Origin: Micromonospora sp. PLK6-60
GTDB lineage: Bacteria > Actinomycetota > Actinomycetes > Mycobacteriales > Micromonosporaceae
DNA: 64,000 bases
Reading direction: 5' to 3'
Assembly (NCBI RefSeq): GCF_019890675.1
Contig: NZ_JAIOAA010000001.1
Coordinates: forward strand, 248,001-312,000
In this document: one piece after another, positions 43,912 to 51,496 of the stretch
How positions within the stretch are numbered: position 1 is the stretch's first letter
How the letters are laid out: each line of letters begins with the position of its first letter
Notes under the pieces: model-generated
The model's input: the letters and a program-made list of their open reading frames with translations, nothing else
The model's database searches: none
What the model was told of the DNA's origin: nothing
Program-made: the position numbers and the translations under genes

Positions 43912-44484
43912 TCAGCCCTGCGCGCCGGCGGCCCGGGACCGCCACTCCCCGGCCAGGACGGCGAAGACGAGCTGGTCGGCCCACCCGTCGCGGAACCGGT
44001 AGCTCGCCACGTGGTGCGCCTCCTGACGCATGCCGAGGCGGGCCAGCAGGCGGGCGGACGCCTCGTTGCGGGCGTGACACCGCGCGTAGACGCGGTGCAG
44101 CCCGGCGCCGTGGAAGCCCCAGTCCACCAGCGCGGTGGCGGCCTCGGTGGCCAGGCCGCGCCCGCCGTGGTCGGGATGGAAGACGTACCCGAGTTCCGCG
44201 GTGCGGTCGACCTGGCTGCGCCAGACCAGCTCCACGGTCCCGATGACCCGGGCGTCGGTGACCACGGCCAGCGTGAGGCAGTCGCCCTCCGCGCGCAGCG
44301 CGTCCTCGCCGGTCATGGCGAGCACCGACGCCCGGGACTGCTCGCGGGTGCGCGCCTCGCCGCCGGCCAGCCAGCGGACGACGTCCGGCCGGCGCTGGTA
44401 GGCGTGCACGTCGTCGAGGTCGTGCGGGGTCACCGGCCGCAGGGTGAGCCGGGCGGTGCGGATCGGGTACGTCGGGCGGAGCAT
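43912..44484 (-). CDS. GNAT-family N-acetyltransferase (RimJ-like)
   Basis: A 190-residue acetyltransferase with TARLTLRPVTPHDLDDVHAYQRRPDVVRWL at the start, the acetyl-CoA binding loop HPDHGGRGLATEAATALVDWGF near residue 100 and VYARCHARNEASARLLARLGMRQEAH near 135. This arrangement is typical of RimJ/RimL-type enzymes that acetylate N-terminal or small-molecule amines. No partner gene gives a substrate. ATG at 44484 follows a short leader shared with no other gene. Confidence 0.87.
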   Translation of the reverse strand: MLRPTYPIRTARLTLRPVTPHDLDDVHAYQRRPDVVRWLAGGEARTREQSRASVLAMTGEDALRAEGDCLTLAVVTDARVIGTVELVWRSQVDRTAELGYVFHPDHGGRGLATEAATALVDWGFHGAGLHRVYARCHARNEASARLLARLGMRQEAHHVASYRFRDGWADQLVFAVLAGEWRSRAAGAQG

Positions 44485-44513
44485 CGGGCGATCTTAGGAC
44501 GTCCCGCGCGCGG

Positions 44514-45533
44514 TCACTGCCCGTCGGCCGTCGGGGCCCATCCGCCGGACCCGCGCAGCGTGTCGCCGGGGGACCGCCCGTACGTGTCGCGGTAGGCCCG
44601 GGCGAACCGGCCGGGATGGGCCCAGCCCCATCGCAGCGCCGTCGCGGCCACGGTCTGCCCCGGTTGGGCGTCCCGCAGGTCCTGGTGTGCCCGCCGCAAC
44701 CGGATGGCGCGCAGGAACGCCATCGGGCTCTGCCCGTGGTGCCGCTGGAAGGCGGCCTGCAGCGCTCGTGGCCCGATCTGGCACGCCGCGGCGATCTGCG
44801 CCACGGTCAGCGGGTGCACGGCGTGCGCCTCGATGTACGCGGCGGCCCGGCGTACCACCGGGGGCAGCACCCGGCCGGGCCCGGGCAGGTACTGGGCGGT
44901 CATGCTGGTGTTCGGGAACACCGCCAGCGCGGTGGCGGCCACCAGGTCGAGCAGTCCGGCCCGTACCAGCGGGTTGGCGACGGCCTCGGCATTGTCTTCG
45001 ACCTGGCGGCGCAGGAACGCCCCCACCGACTGCCAGTGTGCGGCCAGCGCCGGGGACACCGGCGCCAGGGCGGTGAAGTGGAACTCCTCGGCGGGCAGGC
45101 CGGTGCGGGTGGTGGCGACCGCCGAGATCGGCGCTAGGGGCAACCGGACCACGAAGGCGGTCACGTCCTCCGACACCAGCCTGCCCGGGGCGTTGGGGTA
45201 GCGGCCGCAGTCGCCGTGGCGCAGCCGGAGCTCCTCCCCGCGGCTGGTGACGCCGTAGCACCCCTGGGTCACGGTGACCGCGGTGAAGTGGGGATAGGGC
45301 GGGGTGTCGGTCCGGACGCCCAGCGGGTAGCGGATGTGGTCGAGTTCCAGGTTCTCCACGCGGCGGGTGCGGCGGCGGAAGCGGAAGCGGCTGCGGGGGC
45401 CGGATATCCGCGGCCGGTGCTCGCCGAAGCGGCGGGCGATGAGGTGGTGGGCCAGTTCCGGGTCGCGCGTGTCCACGTCGTCCGGGGTCTGTCCCGCCCA
45501 ACCGGACGGGTGGGCGGGTCGTTGCATGGTCAC
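44514..45533 (-). CDS. AraC-family transcriptional regulator
   Basis: A 339-residue regulator. The last ~100 residues are the two helix-turn-helix AraC domain (AAAYIEAHAVHPLTVAQIAAACQIGPRALQAAFQRHHGQSPMAFLRAIRLRRAHQDL, ending in [25 protein letters not shown]). The N-terminal ~210 residues form a beta-rich sensor domain of the AraC-binding-domain-like type, seen near GCYGVTSRGEELRLRHGDC. It probably senses a small molecule. The GTG at 45533 has AAAGGAT 9 bases upstream; an ATG two codons later is the alternative. The regulator faces the glycan operon across a 466-base gap. Confidence 0.85.
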   Translation of the reverse strand: MTMQRPAHPSGWAGQTPDDVDTRDPELAHHLIARRFGEHRPRISGPRSRFRFRRRTRRVENLELDHIRYPLGVRTDTPPYPHFTAVTVTQGCYGVTSRGEELRLRHGDCGRYPNAPGRLVSEDVTAFVVRLPLAPISAVATTRTGLPAEEFHFTALAPVSPALAAHWQSVGAFLRRQVEDNAEAVANPLVRAGLLDLVAATALAVFPNTSMTAQYLPGPGRVLPPVVRRAAAYIEAHAVHPLTVAQIAAACQIGPRALQAAFQRHHGQSPMAFLRAIRLRRAHQDLRDAQPGQTVAATALRWGWAHPGRFARAYRDTYGRSPGDTLRGSGGWAPTADGQ

Positions 45534-45999
45534 GCTCGGCGGATCCTTTCACGCATTGAAACAGCCAGAACCTTAGGACTGCTCACCATTCCGGCGACAT
45601 CCGGAGCAGAATCTACCGAGCCACTTTGCGCATTGACCAGCCGGTTCGCGCACCCGCTGTCCGGAAAGCGCACACGGGCCATTTAACGGCCTTGCAATAA
45701 CTGTCCCACAAATCGGGATCGCCGCTTCTGCAGTGCTGCTGAGCTGCCAGAACTCAGATTTTTGTTAAGTATTGGTGTGCGGTATCAGTGCTTTCGCTGT
45801 CAGTTAGTTGACCGTTCAGGCATTGGACTCCCATTGTTCACCCGCCCTAACCTCGGGCTGTCCGAGCCACTTACCGGGCGGCGCGGCGCTATTCCGTCGG
45901 CGGGCCCTGAAACCCCAATCCCGATCGACGGTCTCCACTTTCCTTGCGATTGCCGTGGCGGTCGCGGCTGCTCGGCGTCCGCGACCAGGGGAGGTTGAC
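45534..45999. promoter_or_regulatory. Long AT-richer intergenic region upstream of the glycan operon
   Basis: These 466 bases contain no gene I can support. The middle part (about 45560-45830) is clearly less GC-rich than the rest of the window. It includes a 5-bp hairpin, CTGAG to CTCAG at 45739-45757, followed by TTTTT, a weak terminator-like structure, and TTGACC near 45808 that could be a -35 box. The operon therefore has a long leader. Control by the AraC-type regulator next to it is a reasonable guess. Confidence 0.45.
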
Positions 46000-48453
46000 A
46001 TGACGAGATCCGAGGCGGCGCCCGGGATCCTGGCGGAACCTGGCGACGATCCGGTACGCGAGCTGTGGGCGCCGCCGGACGCCCGGCCACCACGACTGAC
46101 CGTCCTGGTGCCCAGCCGCAACGAGGCGGAGAACGTCGCCGCGCTGCTGGCCCGGCTGGGCCCGGCACTGACCACGCTGGACGCGGAGCTGCTGCTGGTG
46201 GACGACAGCGACGACGGCACCGTGGACGCGCTCGCCCGCGTCGCGCCCGGGGCGCCGATCACCGTGCGGGTGCTGCACCGCCCGGTCGGCCAGCGCGGCG
46301 GCGGGCTCGGCGGGGCAGCGCTGCTCGGCATCCGGCACGCCCGCGGTGAATGGGTCATGGTGATGGACGCCGACCTGCAACATCCGCCGGAGTCGGCCGC
46401 GCGGCTCGCGGCGGTGGCAATGCGCCATGACGTCGACGTCGTCATCGGCACCCGGTACGCGGGCAGCGGATCGGCCGGCGGCCTGGACGGCCCGCTGCGC
46501 GCGGTCACCTCGTCCTGGGCGACCCGGCTGGCCAAGACGCTCTTCCCCCGCCGGCTGGCGACCGTCTCCGACCCGATGAGCGGGTTGTTCGCGTTCCGGC
46601 GCGCCGCGGTACGGCTCGACCGGATGAACCCGTCCGGGTTCAAGGTGCTGCTGGAGCTGCTGGTGCGCCACCCCGGCGCCCGGGTCGCCGAGGTGGCCTA
46701 CGAGATGGAGCCACGCCACGGCGGACGGTCCAAGGCGTCGTTGCGCGAGGGGACAACGTACCTGCGGCAGTTGCTCCGGCTGCGCGGGCTGCGGCTGGTC
46801 GGGCAGATGCGTCGCCACCCGCGTACCCGGATGGAACGGTGGCGGGAGATGAGCCGGATGGTCGCCTTCGGGCTGGTCGGGCTCACCGGCATGGTGGTCA
46901 ACACCGGCGCCCTGTGGTTGCTGCACGAGCCGGCGGGCATGCACCACCTGCTCGCCGCGGCGCTGGCCACGCAGGTCTCCACCACCTGGAACTTCCTGCT
47001 GGTGGACAACCTGATCTACCGGCGGGACCGCACCGGCGGGCCGCTCGCCCGCGCGGCGCGGTTCTTCCTGCTCAACAACGCGCTGCTGCTGCTGCGGCTG
47101 CCCGTGCTGCAGGCACTGGTGTGGACCGGCATGAACGTGCTGGTGGCCAACGCCCTGACGCTGACCGCCTTGTTCCTGGTGCGGTTCCTGGTCAACGACC
47201 GGGTGATCTACACGGCCGTGGACAAGAGCCGCCGCGACCCGGTACGCCTGCTGGTCGCGGTCGCCGAACGGGCGACGACGGGCACCCCGTCGCGCCGGCG
47301 CTACCAGTACCTGAAGTACCGCTACGACGTCGCCGGCCTGGTCACCATCGGCTCGCAGATGGTCCTGCCGGAGCTGGAGTTCTTCCGGGCCCAGTGGGTC
47401 GCCGACCGGGACGTGGACATCGCGGTGCGGGTCAGCGACGTGGGCGGGCGCGGTCCGCAGCGCCGGGCGGCGCTGACCCAGTACGCCGAGCACTCGGTGC
47501 TGCGCTACGAGGAGCAGCTCGGCCGGTTGGGCGCCAACTTCCGGATCCAGCTCGGGCCGCCGATCGACATCCAGGTGGGCCCGCTGCTGGCCCGTTCCCC
47601 CCACGTGGTCTACACCAACATCATCGAAGCGCTGCTGCGGTTCGTCATGATCGCGCGGGGGCACATGCTGGTGCACTCGGCTTGCGTCACGATCGACGGC
47701 GTCGGGGTGATGTTGTCGGCGTTGACCGACACCGGCAAGACCGCGACCGTGCTGCGGCTGCTGCGCGACCACGACGGCAGTTTCCTCTCCGACGACATGA
47801 CCATCATCCGGTCCGACGGCACGGCCACCTGCTTCCCCAAGCCGCTGACCATCAGCGCGCACACGCTGCGGGCGGTGCAGGCCCAGGACCTCACGCCCCG
47901 CGAGTGGCGTCGCCTGCAACTACAGAGTCGGCTGCACTCCAAGGGTGGGCGGTCGTTCGCGCTGACGCTGGCCCGGCTCAACGTGCCGATCATGGGTATC
48001 AACGCGTTGACCCAGCTCGTCGTGCCGCCACCCAAGTACAGCGTGGACCGGCTGGTCCCCTGCCGGATCGCCCGGACCGCCGAGGTGGCGGAGCTGTTCA
48101 TCATCGAGCGCGGCGCGCCGGCGCTGTCGGAGCTGGCCGGCGGGGAGACGGTCGAGCGGATGATCCGCAACACCGACGACGCGTACGGCTTCCCGCCCTT
48201 CCGTTACCTGGCGCCGTCGCTGGTCGTGGACGGCATCGGCTACCACGAGCTGCGGGCGCGCGAACGCGAGGTGCTCACCGGTTTCCTGTCCCGGGTGCGC
48301 AGCCGGGTGCTCGCCTCGGACACGTTCGGCTGGGCCGACGAGATTCCCCGGTTGATCCGGGCCGAACGGACCGGCGGTGTCCCGCACCCGGTGCCCGTCC
48401 AGGGCTTCCCGCGGTGGGGCGCCGAGTTGACGACGTCGAGCGGAACGGCATGA
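46000..48453 (+). CDS. GT2 - GtrA - HPrK-like three-domain fusion protein
   Basis: An 817-residue protein joining three families. Residues ~32-260 are a GT2 dolichol-phosphate-mannose-synthase-like transferase (VLVPSRNEAENV, LLLVDDSDDGTVD, VMDADLQHPPE). Residues ~285-410 are a GtrA-like four-helix membrane domain, normally thought to handle the lipid-linked sugar. Residues ~430-817 resemble the HPr kinase/PqqD-like fold seen in glycan loci, with LVHSACVTIDG, a degenerate P-loop SALTDTGKT (residues 573-581) and SDD near 597. It would make a polyprenyl-phosphate sugar and deliver it. The ATG at 46000 has GGGGAGG upstream. First gene of the operon. Confidence 0.82.
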   Translation: MTRSEAAPGILAEPGDDPVRELWAPPDARPPRLTVLVPSRNEAENVAALLARLGPALTTLDAELLLVDDSDDGTVDALARVAPGAPITVRVLHRPVGQRGGGLGGAALLGIRHARGEWVMVMDADLQHPPESAARLAAVAMRHDVDVVIGTRYAGSGSAGGLDGPLRAVTSSWATRLAKTLFPRRLATVSDPMSGLFAFRRAAVRLDRMNPSGFKVLLELLVRHPGARVAEVAYEMEPRHGGRSKASLREGTTYLRQLLRLRGLRLVGQMRRHPRTRMERWREMSRMVAFGLVGLTGMVVNTGALWLLHEPAGMHHLLAAALATQVSTTWNFLLVDNLIYRRDRTGGPLARAARFFLLNNALLLLRLPVLQALVWTGMNVLVANALTLTALFLVRFLVNDRVIYTAVDKSRRDPVRLLVAVAERATTGTPSRRRYQYLKYRYDVAGLVTIGSQMVLPELEFFRAQWVADRDVDIAVRVSDVGGRGPQRRAALTQYAEHSVLRYEEQLGRLGANFRIQLGPPIDIQVGPLLARSPHVVYTNIIEALLRFVMIARGHMLVHSACVTIDGVGVMLSALTDTGKTATVLRLLRDHDGSFLSDDMTIIRSDGTATCFPKPLTISAHTLRAVQAQDLTPREWRRLQLQSRLHSKGGRSFALTLARLNVPIMGINALTQLVVPPPKYSVDRLVPCRIARTAEVAELFIIERGAPALSELAGGETVERMIRNTDDAYGFPPFRYLAPSLVVDGIGYHELRAREREVLTGFLSRVRSRVLASDTFGWADEIPRLIRAERTGGVPHPVPVQGFPRWGAELTTSSGTA

Positions 48454-50081
48454 GCGTGGCCGACTCGGCCACGGCGACGCTGCCGGGCCAGCGGCTTCCC
48501 GGCGATCGCGGGCCGGGGTGGCCCCGGCTCGCGGCCCGGGTACCGGACTGGCTGCCGCGACTGCGCCGGTCGCGGTGGACCGTCGCCGCCGTGCTGGGCA
48601 CGGTCGCCGGGGTGGCGCTGTTCGTGCGGTGCTGGCAGTTGGGCGCGCTCGGCTTCAACAGCGACGAGGCGGTGTACGCCGGCCAGGCCGCCGCGCTGGC
48701 CGGCAACCCGCGCTACGCCGAGCTGTTCCCGGTCTTCCGGGCGCACCCGATGCTGTTCCAGTCGCTGTTGTCGCCGTTCTACCGCGTGGGTGAGCAGGAC
48801 ATGGTGGGACGGGTCGTCGTCGCGTTGATCGGCACGCTGACCGTGCTGGCGGTGTACCCGGTCGGCGCCCGCCTCTACGGCCGGAAGGTGGGTCTGCTCG
48901 CGGCGGCGCTGCTGGCGGTCATGCCGTACCACGTCACGGTCACCCGGCAGGTGCTGCTGGACGGGCCGATGGTGCTGTTGTCGACGCTGACGCTGTACTG
49001 CCTGGTGCGGTTCGCCCTCCAGCAGCGGCTGCTGTGGTACGTGGCCACGGCCGCGATGCTCGGGTTGACCATGCTCGCCAAGGAGACCAGCATCGTGCTG
49101 GCCGGTGGTGTGTACGCCTTCCTGGCCCTCACCCCGAAGGTGCGCCGACCCGTGCGGGCGACGCTGCTGGCGCTTCCGGTGCTGGTGCTGGTCTTCGCCA
49201 CGCATCCGGTGTCGCAGGCTTTGGCCGGGCGGACCGAGACCGGCCGCAACTACCTGGTGTGGCAGTTGTTCCGGCGGCCGAACCACCCGATGTCGTTCTA
49301 TCCGGAGAACGTGCCCACCGCGATCGGCCCGCTGGTGCTGGTGGCGCTGCTGGCGGGACTGTGGTGGGCGCGGCGGCGGCGCAGTTGGCGGGAGACCCTG
49401 CTGCTGTGCTGGATCGCCGCTCCGGTGCTGTTCTTCCAACTCTGGCCGGTCAAGGGCTTCCAGTACCTGCTGCCGGTGGTGGCGCCGGTCGTGGTGCTCG
49501 CCGCCCGGGCGCTGGTGACGCTGCCCGTACCCGCGGCGCTCGCCGGCCGACCCGGCGGCGACCCCGTCCGGCGGCGGCGGGCGGTGCGGGTGGGGGCCGC
49601 CGGGCTGGTCCTGGTAAGCCTGGCGGTGCCCTGCTGGCGGGCGGTGAACGGTCCCGCCGGCACGAGCTTTCTCGCCGGGTCCGGCGGGGTGCCGGGTGGC
49701 CGGGAGGCGGGCCGGTGGCTGATGGCGAACACGCCGGACGGGTCGGTGGTGCTGACGTTGGGCCCGTCGATGGCCAACATCGTGCGGTACTACGGCAGCC
49801 GGCAGAGCTACGGGCTGTCGGTGAGCCCGAACCCGTTGCACCGCAACCCGTCGTACCTGCCGCTGCAGAACCCGGACGGGTGGCTGCGCAACAACGACCT
49901 GCACTACGTGGTGTGGGACGCGTTCTCCGCCCGCCGCTCGACGTTCTTCGCCGAGCGGCTGATGACGCTGGTCCGCCGCTACCACGGCCGGGTGGTGCAC
50001 ACCGAATACGTACGCGTCGCCGACGGTAGCGGCGACCGGGTCCCGATTCCCGTCGTGATCATCTATGAGGTGCGTCCATGA
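48450..50081 (+). CDS. GT39/ArnT-like membrane glycosyltransferase
   Basis: A 543-residue polytopic protein with about 10-12 helices. The periplasmic loop after the first helix carries the metal-binding acidic pair FNSDEAVYAGQAAAL, characteristic of the PMT/ArnT (GT-C) fold, and a second loop has PVFRAHPMLFQSLLSP. These enzymes use lipid-linked sugars as donors outside the membrane, exactly what the upstream GT2-GtrA protein would supply. It overlaps that gene by 4 bases (ATGA) and the phosphoesterase gene by 4. Acceptor unknown: a lipid, protein or growing polysaccharide. Confidence 0.85.
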   Translation: MSVADSATATLPGQRLPGDRGPGWPRLAARVPDWLPRLRRSRWTVAAVLGTVAGVALFVRCWQLGALGFNSDEAVYAGQAAALAGNPRYAELFPVFRAHPMLFQSLLSPFYRVGEQDMVGRVVVALIGTLTVLAVYPVGARLYGRKVGLLAAALLAVMPYHVTVTRQVLLDGPMVLLSTLTLYCLVRFALQQRLLWYVATAAMLGLTMLAKETSIVLAGGVYAFLALTPKVRRPVRATLLALPVLVLVFATHPVSQALAGRTETGRNYLVWQLFRRPNHPMSFYPENVPTAIGPLVLVALLAGLWWARRRRSWRETLLLCWIAAPVLFFQLWPVKGFQYLLPVVAPVVVLAARALVTLPVPAALAGRPGGDPVRRRRAVRVGAAGLVLVSLAVPCWRAVNGPAGTSFLAGSGGVPGGREAGRWLMANTPDGSVVLTLGPSMANIVRYYGSRQSYGLSVSPNPLHRNPSYLPLQNPDGWLRNNDLHYVVWDAFSARRSTFFAERLMTLVRRYHGRVVHTEYVRVADGSGDRVPIPVVIIYEVRP

Positions 50082-51496
50082 CCTGCTCGTCGTCCTCCAC
50101 CCGCCGTCACCGGGCGCTGCTGTGCTGCCTGCCGCTGCTGGCCGGCCTCCTCGCCGCCGGTATCGGCGGCGGACCGGGTGCCGCCGCCCCGCCGGTGGCC
50201 GGGGCGGCGGCGCCGAGCCCGCCGCCGGCCGAACCGTCCGCGGACGCGGCGCGGCGGCCGACCACCCCCGTCGAGCACTTCATCTTCCTCATGCAGGAGA
50301 ACCACACCTTCGACAACTACTTCGGAACCCGGCCCGGGGTCGACGGCTTCCCCGCCGACGTGTGCATGCCGGTGCGGGTGGGGCGGCCCGAGCCGTGCGT
50401 CCGCCCGTTCCACATCGGCAAGCTCGGCGCGATCGACCTGGACCACTCGGCGGACGCGTTCAAGCAGCAGTACAACGGTGGCCGGATGGACGGGTTCGTG
50501 GAGGGGGTGAGCAAGCAGGGCAAGGACGGCAAGATGGCGATGGCGTACTACGACGACCGGGACCTGCCCTACTACTGGAACATCGCCGACGAGTACGTGC
50601 TGTTCGACCGGTTCTTCAGCTCGTCGCACTCGGGCAGCATCCGCAACCACATGTACCGGGTCACCGGTGGCCCCGGGGCGACCGGCAAGTCGGAGACGAT
50701 TCCCGCGCAGGGGTGGGGGAACATCCCGACCATCTTCGACCGGCTGGAGGCCGCGGGCATCAGCTGGAAGTTCTACGTGCAGAACTACGACCCCACCATC
50801 ACCTTCCGGTCCCGGGTCAAGGAGGAGGACATCGACCGGGGCGCGCAGGTGATCTGGGTCCCGCTGCTGGCGTACGCCCGCTACGTCGACGACCCGCGGC
50901 TGTCCCGCAAGATCGTCGACCTGGACGAGTACTACGAGGACGCGGCCCGGGGCGCCCTACCCGCCGTGTCGTTCATCGCGCCGGCGGGCAACAGCGAGCA
51001 CCCGCCCGGCAACATCGCCTCCGGGCAGAACCTGGTCCGGGCGCTGCTGACCCAGCTGATGCGCTCACCGGACTGGTCGTCGTCGGCCTTCATCTGGTCC
51101 TACGACGACTGGGGCGGCTGGTACGACCATGTCACCCCGCCGCAGGTGGACTCCTACGGCTACGGCTTCCGGGTGCCGGCGCTGCTGGTCAGCCCGTACG
51201 CCCGCCGGGGTTACGTCGACTCGACCACGTTGGACTTCACCTCGGCGCTGAAGTTCATCGAGGTGAACTGGCGGTTGAAGCCGCTGGCCGCCCGGGACGC
51301 CAAGGCGGCCACCTTCCTGGGCGCCTTCGACTTCGACAGCCCACCCCGCCCGGGTGTGCTGCTGGGCACCGTCCGGGTGCCGGTGGTGCTGAAGCGCCCG
51401 GATCCCCGGCCGGTCTACGCCTCGTACCTGATGGCGGTGCTGGTGGTGGCCGGGCTGGTCGGCACGGCCGCGGTGCGGTCGCGGCGGCGGCGGTGA
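50078..51496 (+). CDS. Membrane-anchored phospholipase C-like phosphoesterase
   Basis: A 472-residue exported enzyme of the acid phosphatase/phospholipase C superfamily. A signal segment spans residues ~10-40, then HFIFLMQENHTFDNYFGTRPGVDGFP (metal Glu-Asn and His/Thr nucleophile region), SSSHSGSIRNHMYRV, IAPAGNSEHPPGN and WSYDDWGGWYDHVTPP (metal Asp-Asp, His), all signature elements of the family. A C-terminal helix (SYLMAVLVVAGLVGTAAV) with Arg-rich end holds it in the membrane. It may release or recycle the lipid carrier or trim a phosphodiester. Overlaps both neighbours. Confidence 0.85.
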   Translation: MTCSSSSTRRHRALLCCLPLLAGLLAAGIGGGPGAAAPPVAGAAAPSPPPAEPSADAARRPTTPVEHFIFLMQENHTFDNYFGTRPGVDGFPADVCMPVRVGRPEPCVRPFHIGKLGAIDLDHSADAFKQQYNGGRMDGFVEGVSKQGKDGKMAMAYYDDRDLPYYWNIADEYVLFDRFFSSSHSGSIRNHMYRVTGGPGATGKSETIPAQGWGNIPTIFDRLEAAGISWKFYVQNYDPTITFRSRVKEEDIDRGAQVIWVPLLAYARYVDDPRLSRKIVDLDEYYEDAARGALPAVSFIAPAGNSEHPPGNIASGQNLVRALLTQLMRSPDWSSSAFIWSYDDWGGWYDHVTPPQVDSYGYGFRVPALLVSPYARRGYVDSTTLDFTSALKFIEVNWRLKPLAARDAKAATFLGAFDFDSPPRPGVLLGTVRVPVVLKRPDPRPVYASYLMAVLVVAGLVGTAAVRSRRRR

